Notes: generated from the letters alone by a model not told the origin. A stretch of 64,000 nt of DNA from Saccharomycopsis malanga (GCA_004014935.1 CP025322.1:1364001-1428000), one strand, 5' to 3'. Shown: positions 10,946-20,484, numbered from the stretch's first letter. Numbers and translations are program-made.

Positions 10946-12499
10946 TTAGTAAATACAAAGCTTGAACTTGACGGCGTACGCTCTGGAGATTGTCCAGCAA
11001 GCAACACCGACGAATCCGATAATACTGACAAAAATAATAAAGTTGTCGTAATTTTGTGCTTTTGGATTGTTTCCAATGAACAGACCAGAGATTGGAATAC
11101 CGATCAAGGTTCCCAAAGCCACAACAAAATAGCAAGTGGCGTATTTTCTACCAAAGTCTTCGACTCTGCAAATTTGGCTCACACAGAGGGGAGACAAGCT
11201 AAGCACAGCTGCTGAGGCAATGCCGTAAGCAACAGAAAAGGCGTATAATCCTGCTGTGGTGTGACCAAAGGGAAGCCAGATAATCAAGCAGAAGACACAA
11301 GAGAAAAACACCATACCTATCATGAGGTTGAACTTTCCGAGTTTATCGGAGCCGTAACCAGCAGCACCACGAGCAATGATGCCCATAGCGTTCATGATGG
11401 TGATAAGCAAGTAAGCAGTATCTTCGTCGTTGCCTTTGAAGACAGCATAGGAACCATAATATGTCATGGAGGTAACAAGGAAGACCTCGGAGCAAGTGAC
11501 ACCCAAAGTGCAAAAGGTAAACCGCGGGTCCTTGAATGCTTCGAAATCAATTGTTTTGTTGAAAAGATGTCTCAACTTAGGCAATAAAGGCATGTCCTGA
11601 GTAACGTTGGATTTTTTTGGTGGAAATCTAGGAATGATCAAGAAAACAGCAGCAAGATTCAACATGCCCAAAGTAAAAGCAAAGATCCGCATAGCCCAGA
11701 CAAAGCCTAGGGTAGAATACAACTTTCTAAGCAATATTGGAAACACTGCACCTCCTACAGAACCGCCAATGGTAGCAATTCCAATGGCCATTCCTCTTTT
11801 TCTGTAGAAATAATGTGATATAATGCCTACTAAGGAAGGCATCTGTGCAGCTGTTCCCAAGCCAGCAACAACACCGAATGCCAAGATGAACTGGTATATC
11901 TGCGAACAATTGGCAGTAGCAAGCACCCCGCCTACAGTGAGAACTCCGCCTATCATGATAGGCACTCTCGGGCCCTGGGTATCGAAGAAATGGCCGGTGA
12001 AAACGCCAAAAAGCAATGCCACACACACATAAATGGAGAAAATCCATCCAACCACCGAGGCTGACACATGGTCAAGCTGATGCTGTGAAATGTAAGTTTC
12101 GATAGCAGCAGTGCTGTTGATAGTACCAAAACAATTGGTGAGACCGAGAAAAGATCCAAGAACAGCTAACCAAGCATGGAGTCCCCCTTCTGGAAAATCC
12201 AATTCGTTATCAGCATCCTCCAGCTCACTGTTGGACAGACGTTGGCGACGATGTGAGATTATAGTAGCATCTCCAATCTGGGATTCTGCATCAATATCGC
12301 CAGTAGAGTTATGAACAATCGTAGTTTCATTAATAGTCTGGCGTTTCAATGCAGGCTTTTTAAATAATTCACTTAAAGGAATGGAATTCTTTGAATTTAC
12401 CTTTGCAGAACGATTCTCCGAAGATCCTTCATGACTGCTCCGAGACTTTTTCTTAAACTCCTTGGAAATTGTATTGAAAAAATCAATGCTAGTATGCAT
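10946..12499 (-). CDS. MFS monocarboxylate-transporter-like permease (Mch4/Esbp6 type)
   Basis: 517 residues from the first ATG (MHTSIDFF); the frame extends upstream only through a TTG codon. A hydrophilic N-terminus of about 90 residues ends in DFPEGGLHAWLAVLGSFLG, the conserved entry to TM1 of fungal MCH/riboflavin-type permeases. Twelve hydrophobic segments follow, with GPRVPIMIGGVL in the loop 2-3 region, YFYRKRGMAIGIATIGGSVGG (a family signature) and a Lys-rich central loop. Known relatives include Mch4, Mch5 (riboflavin uptake) and Esbp6; the substrate cannot be read from sequence, and despite the name yeast members are not proven monocarboxylate carriers. A TATA-like run (TATATAAAG in plus orientation) lies about 100 bp upstream, at 12596-12604. 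A Zn2Cys6 regulator sits directly upstream on the same strand, and repeated AAACGGTCG boxes lie between them. Confidence 0.8.
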   Translation of the reverse strand: MHTSIDFFNTISKEFKKKSRSSHEGSSENRSAKVNSKNSIPLSELFKKPALKRQTINETTIVHNSTGDIDAESQIGDATIISHRRQRLSNSELEDADNELDFPEGGLHAWLAVLGSFLGLTNCFGTINSTAAIETYISQHQLDHVSASVVGWIFSIYVCVALLFGVFTGHFFDTQGPRVPIMIGGVLTVGGVLATANCSQIYQFILAFGVVAGLGTAAQMPSLVGIISHYFYRKRGMAIGIATIGGSVGGAVFPILLRKLYSTLGFVWAMRIFAFTLGMLNLAAVFLIIPRFPPKKSNVTQDMPLLPKLRHLFNKTIDFEAFKDPRFTFCTLGVTCSEVFLVTSMTYYGSYAVFKGNDEDTAYLLITIMNAMGIIARGAAGYGSDKLGKFNLMIGMVFFSCVFCLIIWLPFGHTTAGLYAFSVAYGIASAAVLSLSPLCVSQICRVEDFGRKYATCYFVVALGTLIGIPISGLFIGNNPKAQNYDNFIIFVSIIGFVGVACWTISRAYAVKFKLCIY

Positions 12500-13035
12500 A
12501 TTAGCTTCAAACTTAAGTAGCAATTGAGTATGATATTTCTATTTAGCAATTTATGATTTTTCTTTCTTATAATAACTGAAACGGATGGGTCACCTCTATA
12601 TAAAGAAATCAATAATCAAATCAACCTGCAAACTCCGTTACAAGGTTCCTCGGGATCAATTGATGAGAGCAACCTGGGAACAGGGGTTGGTGTTCAAGTG
12701 AGTACTGTTGTCTATAGTTAAGTGCATTGCTGATATCGTGATGTGGCTCACATGGCGGAAACGGTCGCTATTTCTAATAAACCCACTTATTACTTTTTAC
12801 GACAAACGGTCGTCTATATTAGCACCGTTTAAGGTGGGGGAACGGAGAGGAAAAGCGGAACTACAACTCCACTAAATCTTGCCAGATAACGGGTTTCCTA
12901 ATCAAAGATCGTCTATCAGTGGGGGCCCGTGCGCTAAGGTTGTATTCAAGTTCTATATATACAAATACTATGTGTGCTAAGGTACCAAAATGTGCACTTG
13001 AAAAATAGTGCTGCATGCCAAATATTGCATGTAAT
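12500..13035. other. Intergenic: promoter of MFS transporter, 3' end of Zn2Cys6 gene
   Basis: Tandem minus-strand gap. TATA-like run at about 12596-12604. Exact direct repeats AAACGGTCG at 12759-12767 and 12804-12812, with an inverted ACCGTTT at 12824-12830. A GC-richer patch near 12900-12940. No RNA gene seen. Confidence 0.6.
12759..12830. promoter_or_regulatory. Repeated AAACGGT boxes upstream of MFS transporter
   Basis: Two exact copies of AAACGGTCG 45 bp apart and a third, inverted and shorter copy (ACCGTTT) 12 bp further. CGG-containing triplets are the usual contacts of Zn2Cys6 factors, one of which is encoded next door. They lie 260-330 bp upstream of the transporter ATG. Function is inferred only. 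Confidence 0.35.
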
Positions 13036-15954
13036 CTACTTAATATTGTTCATCAAGTTTTGAAATTCCTCGCTGACATCATTGAGCCACGTAGGTTGAT
13101 TTGTAATCTCATCCCAGAGCTCATTGTCAATCGATGTAGGGTTGAAGGGCGAGTACGGCTGGGAAAAGTCCGTTTTGATGAGACTTTCGAGCATGTTCTG
13201 CTGATTGTTTAAAAGCGAAGCCTGTCCAAACACGTTACTGTTATCAATTCTCTGAGCAGATGCCGGTGTGTCGGAACCGTTTTCGCCGAGTCCTGAAGCA
13301 TGTGCTGTGGTCTCGCCGTGATATGCGTTTGCCATCCTGTCATTTGCAGTTGGATATAGTAGAGGCAGTGCGTCTTCTCTGGACAGTGAAGCAACTTGCA
13401 GCACCATTGACCCATGTAATCCTTTGTGATTCTCATCGTTGCTTGAACCATAGTTCTCAGTAGAACCTATGATCTCACTCCGTGTGTTGGAAACAGGATG
13501 ATTAACGCTATTGATTGATATGAGATCATTTATATCATGGATGTTTCCTTGTCCAAATGTCATGTGCTTTTGTTCATGGTTGCCACTTGTGGTGTCGGTG
13601 ATAGAAGAAAATGTGGACGATTGTGGTGTAGAAGTAGTTGAGCTATGTGTCGAAACACCCTCTGTTGTTCTATTTTTCTGGTAAATAAATCTGTTGTTGT
13701 TGACTTGTTTCCGCTTTTCTTTGTTGAGTAACTTTTTATTGAACGTCAGCTTTGTAGGAAAGGTGTCGGTTCGCTGTCGTTTACTTGTATCAGAATCTTT
13801 CTTGTCGAGATCTTTTTTGGCCGAAAGAGACTTTTCATATTCCAAGTTATCATCAAATTTGTTTATTAAATCGTCCATCCTGCTGTTGAAATTCAACGTT
13901 TGCATCAACTTGAGTAACTGCGCTCTACGAAGCTCTGCAGGATTATTGCCCAAATTTCTCATCTTGGTAAACATTGACAATGCATGGTCCAAATGGTCTT
14001 TAGTAGCTTCGTGAACACCAAATGCCACATTGAACAAGATAAGCGTAGCAGCAGAAGTGAAAAGATATTCACGGTCCATATAGCCAAATAATGCAACCAT
14101 GTTTTCCGGCATCAAAGCCCATAACGAGCGAATGGTGTTTATAGATCCCTGGAACGACGCGTTGAGTAATGTCAAGATGCTCTCAGAGTATTTGGTTAGA
14201 TCAATATACACATCAGATGTCTTATTTATTTTAATCTGTTTTGTTGTCAAGTAAAACAACAACGGCCGCACTGCAAGATTGATTCCTTGGAAATATTCAG
14301 TCATTATATTGGTGACCAATCGAGATATCTTGAAGTTAGTAGTCAGAAAACTAGGTTTCAAGAAACTAGGCAAATTCTCTTTCCATTTGAATAACTTTGT
14401 TATAAGCTCAGCGATTACTGGCAAAATATTTGTTGTTGGTTCTTTTTGGTACAACGAAGACAAGATTAATGCATTTATCTGTACAATCGTCACACAGTTC
14501 TTTATGTATTCAGCCTCTGGAAAAATATAATGTTCACAACCTTTAGAAGGCGATGACATGTCGAAATCCTGAGGAAGTTCTGTAGATATGGAATCGTCAC
14601 TCAATGACAACGGAAGTCCGGCTTTGGATGAGAGCATTCTTTCAAACATGTAAACTGTCCACCATAGTCTTCTACGATGTTCCAACTCAAACCTTGACAA
14701 TGTATCTTTCTCGACATCGACATGTAGACCAAGAATCAATGATGCTCTCAAAGCAATACCAAAATAGAAATAAGATGCTACAGTACAATCAGCCACTTGC
14801 AAGTAGAAGGCATATAGAAGCATAACTTCAACACCACCTTCACGGGCAACATTATCAATGGCTCCTGATGCGAATAAACCGGTAAACAACTCCGACGCCT
14901 GCTGGAAGAAACCAGAACCAGGTAGTCTTGGTGGAGAGGCTAGTTTGGTGCCATTATTATCGTTAGCAGTCCCTAAATACATCTCGCCTATGGCAAATAT
15001 AAGAAGAAACTTGCAAAAGTTGATTGTCTCGATAATTGAGTCCTGGACTGGATATTCTTTGACCTTGTCGCCACTCGACAAGTTGTTACTATACGTCTTT
15101 CTCAAACTTTCCTTGACCAAACCTTCGTTGAAAAAATAGAAGCAGCCGTCATTATATGTGATGAATGTGTCGATAAGAAGCATAGCATATGAATATGAAG
15201 GCAAAGTGAATTTTACTGACATTCCAGGCCGAGTTTCGGTTTTACCCAAATATATTCTATAAGCATTGCCTTCCCTTTCCAATATAGTGGACAACTTTTC
15301 ATTAGGATTCATTTCACCGTTGGTAGAACGGGTATTGCTGCTATTGCTGAGCACGTTACCAGGAATCATGCTTTCCACCTCAAGACCAAAAAGTGTCATT
15401 GAAGATGATCCTACATAGAACTTTTCGCCTGTTTTAGAGCACACCAATCTTCGCTGCCGGTCAACGAAAGGAGGAACTACCTCATTGAGATACTTTCCAT
15501 CCTTGTTTTTGTTCTCCTTGGTGGGCTGTAAGGTGTTTTGTTTAATTGAGGTATTACTGTTGGCAAAGTCTTTGATTAGCTCTGTTTCTGCTCCAAGACT
15601 TAAAGGGATAAATGAAGAGGCAGCAGAAGTGTTTTTGCTTCTGAGTATAGCATTGGTTTTTTTTAATGTCGAAATCTCCTCGTGAAGCCGCTGTAAATAC
15701 TTGACAGATATGACTACCTTTTTATCAGCCTCTGCATACTCACACGTAGCCCCAGCTGCTTTACACTTTGAACAAGGGTTTCCGCTTGGACATTTGATAT
15801 GCCTCTTGCGGCATCTGACGCATGCATAGTTGGTCTTTTTCTGCTTTGTAGTTGCACTTGTTGTAGTACTGTTAGCCAGATCAAGCCCGGGGTTAGTCAC
15901 TGAGTCATCGACTGAAATTACACTGTTTGGTCTTTTTTTTGTAGTGGTAGACAT
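13036..15954 (-). CDS. Zn2Cys6 (Gal4-type) fungal transcription factor
   Basis: 972 residues from the first ATG (MSTTTKKRPN); the longer frame starts at GTG and has no other Met. The binuclear zinc cluster is complete: Cys 45, 48, 55, 61, 64, 71 in C-x2-C-x6-C-x5-C-x2-C-x6-C spacing, with a basic flank and a probable short dimerising helix (KYLQRLHEEISTLKKTNAIL, about 86-105). The middle region contains a fungal-specific transcription-factor domain, clearest in YFYFGIALRASLILGL and RRRLWWTVYMFERMLSS. The C-terminal third is low-complexity Ser/Thr/Asn-rich and ends in an acidic/aromatic stretch around LIKTDFSQPYSPF and DELWDEITNQP, which could be an activation region. I cannot name the ortholog with confidence. 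Its neighbour on the same strand is a transporter, which suggests, without proving, local regulation. Confidence 0.85.
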   Translation of the reverse strand: MSTTTKKRPNSVISVDDSVTNPGLDLANSTTTSATTKQKKTNYACVRCRKRHIKCPSGNPCSKCKAAGATCEYAEADKKVVISVKYLQRLHEEISTLKKTNAILRSKNTSAASSFIPLSLGAETELIKDFANSNTSIKQNTLQPTKENKNKDGKYLNEVVPPFVDRQRRLVCSKTGEKFYVGSSSMTLFGLEVESMIPGNVLSNSSNTRSTNGEMNPNEKLSTILEREGNAYRIYLGKTETRPGMSVKFTLPSYSYAMLLIDTFITYNDGCFYFFNEGLVKESLRKTYSNNLSSGDKVKEYPVQDSIIETINFCKFLLIFAIGEMYLGTANDNNGTKLASPPRLPGSGFFQQASELFTGLFASGAIDNVAREGGVEVMLLYAFYLQVADCTVASYFYFGIALRASLILGLHVDVEKDTLSRFELEHRRRLWWTVYMFERMLSSKAGLPLSLSDDSISTELPQDFDMSSPSKGCEHYIFPEAEYIKNCVTIVQINALILSSLYQKEPTTNILPVIAELITKLFKWKENLPSFLKPSFLTTNFKISRLVTNIMTEYFQGINLAVRPLLFYLTTKQIKINKTSDVYIDLTKYSESILTLLNASFQGSINTIRSLWALMPENMVALFGYMDREYLFTSAATLILFNVAFGVHEATKDHLDHALSMFTKMRNLGNNPAELRRAQLLKLMQTLNFNSRMDDLINKFDDNLEYEKSLSAKKDLDKKDSDTSKRQRTDTFPTKLTFNKKLLNKEKRKQVNNNRFIYQKNRTTEGVSTHSSTTSTPQSSTFSSITDTTSGNHEQKHMTFGQGNIHDINDLISINSVNHPVSNTRSEIIGSTENYGSSNDENHKGLHGSMVLQVASLSREDALPLLYPTANDRMANAYHGETTAHASGLGENGSDTPASAQRIDNSNVFGQASLLNNQQNMLESLIKTDFSQPYSPFNPTSIDNELWDEITNQPTWLNDVSEEFQNLMNNIK

Positions 15955-16267
15955 CGTCCCGTGCAAATACAATGTTGTGGGGTGACAAATAATTGCTCGC
16001 ACTGCAAAAAACCGCTAGCCTAGCACAATTTTGACAGCTGTGATGTGAATCAGTTTCCTGTATAGGCCTCCTGAATACTCTAATAATGGAGACATCCACT
16101 AGTGCCTAGCGGAGTTGTTTTCCCGCTCACCAATTCAAGAGCTGTACATAAGATGCTATGCGCACTGCGCCATGCATACCATCCTACAACATGAGATGGT
16201 GCTTACAGGTTAGTATGAAGCAAAGTATAGTATAGTATGATATGGTACAAAGGTTAAATAGAATTAC
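15955..16267. other. Intergenic: Zn2Cys6 factor promoter and HIT1 3' end
   Basis: A 313-bp tandem gap. Short imperfect repeats of a TATAGTATAGTATGATATGG type lie near 16224-16245, next to the HIT1 stop. No RNA gene or clear binding site. Confidence 0.5.
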
Positions 16268-16794
16268 TCACTTTTGAGTGTATAGATCTTCGAACAACAA
16301 ACAAAATTCCTCTATTAGCTCGTTAGAGTGAACGCCGTCTTCTCTGAGTGACTCCAATTTCTTAACAGCCACTTCACGACGTGCTTCTGGTGACGATTCG
16401 TTAGTCAAGGATTGATCGTTGACAATTTGGGCGAGAATTAGTAGCTGAATCTGAAGTTGGGGCACTTTCAAAAGTGATCTGAGCTTGTCATTCAGTAGAA
16501 GCTTCTGACTGGAAGGTTTGAGTTTTTGAAAAAGCTCATCGCTGATCTCTGGTGCAATAGACGGCTGTTCTTTTTCCACACTGGGCTTTTCTTTGGTATC
16601 CGGTGTAGTCTTGCTTTTGCTATGGTTATGTTCAGGCGATTTGAAACAAGTTAGAGAACAACTGAAAGAAAATGTTAGTATATATGTTGGCGCCCAGACA
16701 AGAAAGAGGCTTTTTCATACTAGTGGATCTTGCAATGGGGACAACGGTACTTGGACTCATTGGCATTACATATTGAGCATTTTGGCATAGCCAT
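16268..16794 (-). CDS. HIT1: HIT-type zinc-finger snoRNP assembly factor Hit1 (two exons)
   Basis: Reconstructed from two exons: exon 1 16721-16794, exon 2 16268-16661, giving 155 residues in frame. Exon 1 starts MAMPKCSICNANESKYRCPHCKIH and exon 2 continues YCSLTCFKSPEHNH. Together they give a zf-HIT finger with Cys 6, 9, 18, 21, 26, 30 and His 36/38; the intron splits the finger between His24 and Tyr25. The C-terminal part (LFQKLKPSSQKLLLNDKLRSLL.. and an acidic end) matches the Hit1/ZNHIT3 layout. Known role: with Rsa1 it helps assemble box C/D snoRNPs. A Met at codon 3 is an alternative start. Single-frame ORF calling finds only the C-terminal 103 residues. Confidence 0.88.
16662..16720 (-). 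other. HIT1: HIT1 intron (59 nt)
   Basis: On the minus strand the donor is GTATGA, the branch site is a perfect TACTAAC and the acceptor is TTTCAG 12 nt further on. Splicing joins CAC-TA to T-TGT and restores the HIT finger. Confidence 0.88.
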
Positions 16795-17363
16795 TGTGTG
16801 CAGGAATTATTTACCTCTGAATTTCTTTATTAAAATTTCATCAGTATGACCATTAATATGTCACCACAGTATATACAAAAGAGAGAAAATTGTGACGATA
16901 TTACGTAATCTGTTGTACATGTCTCCGGGTAACAATATTTCATGTGATTAACCAATCATATGACTTTATAACAGCGCTCGCAACCTGTAAAGAATTATAG
17001 TAAATAACGGGATATTTCCGTTGTTTTACAGATTTTTTTCTTATAAACATAATATAGAATTGATTATACTATTTTATACCATTGCGTCAACAATAGTTAA
17101 GCCTGTCATAAAATCCATTTGGTGATAGTCCTGTGACAAGAAGGTATGTTATAATTTCTGGCTTGTCAGGTGCCTCCCGCATTATTTTTCCTCATGGCCT
17201 TGTGATTCTAGTGTGACTTCCAGTTGCTCAGAGGAAAAAGGGCAATACACATGATATCCATACTGACCATCACACGTTTAGAAGAAAAAATAAAATACGA
17301 AACGTAAACACAGACGCGTTAATATATTATTACTGTATTTATAAATCTAGCTGCTAATACAAA
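16795..17363. other. Intergenic: divergent HIT1 / CBF1 promoter
   Basis: A 569-bp shared promoter. It contains CATGTGAT (16941-16948), a match to the Cbf1 consensus RTCACRTG on the other strand, and a CCAAT box at 16952-16956. No RNA gene visible. Confidence 0.55.
16941..16948. promoter_or_regulatory. Candidate Cbf1 site in the CBF1/HIT1 promoter
   Basis: CATGTGAT is the reverse complement of ATCACATG, a Cbf1-type E-box. It sits about 415 bp upstream of the CBF1 ATG and about 145 bp upstream of HIT1. Autoregulation is an inference; an 8-mer can occur by chance. Confidence 0.35.
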
Positions 17364-18179
17364 ATGAGCAAAAGAGGTAGTGACAGTGTTGAAGATGTTG
17401 CTGGCAAGAAGATAAAGCATATCAAAAATGAAAAGTCTGTCGGTGATGACAAGAAGGATGATATTAATGTCATTGATTCCGAATTATTGTCTCATCAGAC
17501 AAACTATCAAGATGATGGTTCTCACCAAAGTAACCAAGGTTCTGGCACTTCTGCTGATGATGTTAACGCATCCGCTACCAAGGCTATTGAGGATCTCAAC
17601 AAATTGAGAAATGCTGGTGAGTTGTCTCATCAGTTTGATTATAATCAATTATTGAAAAGTCAAGGTGTGGCTGCTCAAGCTCAAGCCCAACGTGAAGCTC
17701 AGGCTCAAGCTATTCAAGCCCAAGCCCAAGCTCAGGCTCAGGCTGAACACCATAGCCAGCAACAGCATCACCAGCAACAGCATCATCAACAATCTCAGGA
17801 TCCAAATGATCTTGGGTCTATCAGTAATAACAGACCTGCTGCCGGTACTGATGAATGGCACAGAATCAGAAGAGATAACCATAAAGAGGTTGAAAGACGT
17901 AGAAGAGAAAACATCAATGCCGGTATCAAAGCTCTTTCTTCTTTGTTGCCAACAGCTGAAACCAACAAGTCTCAAATCTTGCAAAGAGCTGTTGAGTACA
18001 TTAAGAGATTGAAGGAAAACGAAACCAATAACATTGAAAAATGGACTTTGGAAAAGTTGTTGACAGACCAAGCTGTTGCTGAATTAAGTGCCTCCAATGA
18101 CAAGTTGAAGCTGGAATTGGAGAAAACTTACAGAGAATTAGAACACTATAAGAAACTTGCTGGAGAAGCTAAGAAATAG
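17364..18179 (+). CDS. CBF1: bHLH centromere/promoter-binding factor Cbf1
   Basis: 271 residues. A Gln/Ala/His-rich tract (about 103-143, repeated AQAQ and HHQQQ) precedes a bHLH domain (about 163-217): DEWHRIRRDNHKEVERRRRE.., with the E-box-reading His173, Glu177 and Arg181 in place, then NKSQILQRAVEYIKRLKE for helix 2 and a C-terminal amphipathic helix (about 225-268). This is the Cbf1 arrangement. Known roles: in S. cerevisiae it binds CDEI of centromeres and the promoters of sulfur genes; in CUG-clade yeasts Cbf1 also controls ribosomal-protein and respiratory genes. Codon 250 is CTG at a position that is Glu in S. cerevisiae as I recall it, so Ser is more likely than Leu. Confidence 0.93.
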   Translation: MSKRGSDSVEDVAGKKIKHIKNEKSVGDDKKDDINVIDSELLSHQTNYQDDGSHQSNQGSGTSADDVNASATKAIEDLNKLRNAGELSHQFDYNQLLKSQGVAAQAQAQREAQAQAIQAQAQAQAQAEHHSQQQHHQQQHHQQSQDPNDLGSISNNRPAAGTDEWHRIRRDNHKEVERRRRENINAGIKALSSLLPTAETNKSQILQRAVEYIKRLKENETNNIEKWTLEKLLTDQAVAELSASNDKLKLELEKTYRELEHYKKLAGEAKK

Positions 18180-18870
18180 GTTACGCGTTTATAACTGTTT
18201 TATTGTTTTGGAGTTGATTTCTTTTTTTCTTTCTCTTTTTGTTTTTGTTTTTGTATTCTCACAGCTCTCTTTATGTATATCATATCCTGATGTTTTCAGG
18301 AAGTATATTAGTATTTTTTGTTTATGTTTATTTGTTTTTCCATGTCCAAATGTATTGTGTAAAACTGTTTATTGCAAAGAATTGTAATTTTTCTTTTTGA
18401 ATGAATGACACGTTATGTAAGTGGTACTTGATGAAAGGTTGCTCTTACATAAATAGTAAGCTCAAAATAGCTTGGAAAAGTTGAATGAACATACAAAACA
18501 AGAACGCTGTTAATATTGGTATATTGTGATTGTGAATCTCGAACACTATCCAACTTTTGCCATGCAGTTCAAGTTTACTTTGAACTGTTGCTTGAAACCA
18601 ACAAATAAAAAGGCTTTCATCTTATGCAATCATTACCGAAGATTTACACTCTTAACACCGTTTGGTTTGAACGTAAAAAAGTAAAAATTTAAAGTCTATA
18701 TGTCTACCAAGAGGTGAAAATAAAGCAAGCAATTCACCTCTTTTGGAGTTTCCTGCCTTGAAGGTAAAATGTGTCTGAAACGAAAAAATAACTGTAGTAG
18801 TCTCAGAAGAAATATTGAGAAAGTAGAAAAGCACGTAATAATTGTAGCAGCTAAGTAAACACAGTAAAAC
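18180..18870. other. Intergenic: convergent CBF1 / aspartyl protease
   Basis: 691 bp between two 3' ends. Very T-rich just after CBF1 (18220-18350), consistent with 3' UTR and polyadenylation signals. No coding or RNA feature recognised. Confidence 0.55.
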
Positions 18871-20484
18871 TCAATAACCATTGTAGCCATAAGGCTTATT
18901 GTTTTTGTTACTAACTCTATAGTTGCCATTTGGTTTATAAGATTGACCATGAGTATCATACACTGGGGTAGATTTGTCGAATGTATGAACATTTGCATTC
19001 CACCAGTCCCAGCTTCCATGAAGTAAAAATTTGTACAAGTAACCGTTATATACTGGCCAGGCAGGGTTTGGAGGTGGCGGACTTTGGTTTGATTGATTAG
19101 GTGGTGGATTAGGTGGTGGCGTATTAGGTGGTGCATTAGGTGGTGGCGTATTAGGTGGTGCATTTTGAGGTGGCGGATTTGGAACACCAGAAGCTGGAGG
19201 TTTAGGAGTCAAAGTAGTAGTTTGCTTCGCGTTACCATAATGAGCTTCATCAGGGTGATTTGAAGGAACAGATGAGCTTCGCAAGCTTGTTGGGAATCCT
19301 GAATGATTTGGACCTTTTGGGATCGTAAAGTTCGCTGAAATTGACGTAGTAAAACTTCTGCGGGCTCTTAGGGCTTTTGCAAGTGACACTGTCTTACGGT
19401 CAACGTCAAAAACCGTATATATATTTTTGAAGAATATATCTCCAAAGACAAATTCATCTTGCAGGTTTTTAGTGATTCCCAATAAGCATTGCTTTGTATC
19501 ATTTACGACAATTTTCCCGGTGGTCAAGTCAACAATTGGAATAGTGATATTCTGCTGCTCAAAGCCTAAGGTAAGTTCGACATCACTATCACATGGAAAG
19601 GCATATCTATTCAATCCCTCCACGTAGGTCACATTGAGCAACTTACCCACGTAGGAGTAAACCTGTTCTGGGACTTGGATCTCGGCATAACCGGTGTCAA
19701 AGTGCGAATAAGTGTCTGTGAAAGTAATCTTCTTCTGGCCCTGATACATTCCGCTGAACGACACTGCGTAGTATGAGTACTTATTATTAATAATTCCCAA
19801 CTGATGGCTTACTAACTGTCCTTCCCTATGGTCGTAATAAGCACTATCGTTGGTACTTCCAAAAATAATGCTTCCAGTGGCGCCACTACTGTCGTCCAAA
19901 ACCAAACTGAATCTCGCACTGTCAATAATATTTTGAGTACGCAAGTATAGTGGCAAGTTCTCATACTGAAAGGTTGCATTCTCGCTGTCTTTTGGACCCA
20001 ACCCTAATATGCCAATCTTGTCAGTAGAGTTAGTGACCACTGCAAACTGAAACTCCAGAATAGTTTTGTTGATGTCTCCTATTGTTAGCGAGTCTCTGGC
20101 ATAGTATCCTGAGTCTAGAGACCCATCAGCATATTGAGAAGCAAAGGGCACGCTAAGGTTATGGAACGTGTAGGACCGAGATGTGTTGTAAAGCCCATAA
20201 TGAGCTGTGTATGTATCGTTAGCAAAGTGTTGAGCAGAATGAACCCAGGTGTCTGAAGAGCCAGTATCAACAAGAAGTTTAACTTTTTGCATTGGAGATC
20301 CGAATCCAACCTCTGCCTCGTAGAAAGAGTCATTACTTTGGCTGAAAGAGGTCATTACTTTCTTTTCAAAACTGAACATTGCTCGTTTTCGAATTCTAAG
20401 CCTTACTGACTTGTCGTCAATCCTTTCAAAGGCATGGATTGTTGTGAATAACACAAAAAATTGAAGGAAACTAAGATAAAACAT
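18871..20484 (-). CDS. Secreted aspartyl protease (SAP/yapsin-like) with Pro-rich C-terminal tail
   Basis: 537 residues. A hydrophobic signal peptide (about 1-18) is followed by a short propeptide with a Lys-Arg at 33-34, a likely Kex2 cut. Active site 1 is VDTGSSDTW (Asp73); a flap-like SQYADGS follows (about 117-122); active site 2 is HFDTGYAEI (Asp263). Both catalytic DTG triads are present, but the residue after the second Gly is Tyr where pepsins usually have Thr/Ser. Only Cys298 and Cys333 remain for a C-lobe disulfide; the N-lobe pair is absent. After about residue 375 comes a Thr/Ser/Pro-rich linker, exact 9-residue APPNTPPPN repeats and a Tyr/Asn/Gly-rich end. No hydrophobic GPI tail, so it is probably secreted or wall-bound rather than anchored. 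Catalytic activity is likely but not assured. Confidence 0.85.
   Translation of the reverse strand: MFYLSFLQFFVLFTTIHAFERIDDKSVRLRIRKRAMFSFEKKVMTSFSQSNDSFYEAEVGFGSPMQKVKLLVDTGSSDTWVHSAQHFANDTYTAHYGLYNTSRSYTFHNLSVPFASQYADGSLDSGYYARDSLTIGDINKTILEFQFAVVTNSTDKIGILGLGPKDSENATFQYENLPLYLRTQNIIDSARFSLVLDDSSGATGSIIFGSTNDSAYYDHREGQLVSHQLGIINNKYSYYAVSFSGMYQGQKKITFTDTYSHFDTGYAEIQVPEQVYSYVGKLLNVTYVEGLNRYAFPCDSDVELTLGFEQQNITIPIVDLTTGKIVVNDTKQCLLGITKNLQDEFVFGDIFFKNIYTVFDVDRKTVSLAKALRARRSFTTSISANFTIPKGPNHSGFPTSLRSSSVPSNHPDEAHYGNAKQTTTLTPKPPASGVPNPPPQNAPPNTPPPNAPPNTPPPNPPPNQSNQSPPPPNPAWPVYNGYLYKFLLHGSWDWWNANVHTFDKSTPVYDTHGQSYKPNGNYRVSNKNNKPYGYNGY
19109..19162. repeat. Exact 27-bp tandem duplication in protease tail
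   Basis: Two perfect 27-bp units (19109-19135 and 19136-19162), flanked by decayed partial copies, encode APPNTPPPN twice. The unit length is a multiple of three, so copy-number change keeps frame. Confidence 0.9.

Noticed and set aside
16003-16099. Upstream extension of the Zn2Cys6 factor
   Set aside because: The longer frame starts with GTG and lacks any ATG before 15954; the ATG start gives a normal N-terminus.
18696-19187. 163-codon minus-strand frame rich in HHLIRHHL
   Set aside because: Out-of-frame reading of the Pro-rich repeat DNA in the protease tail.
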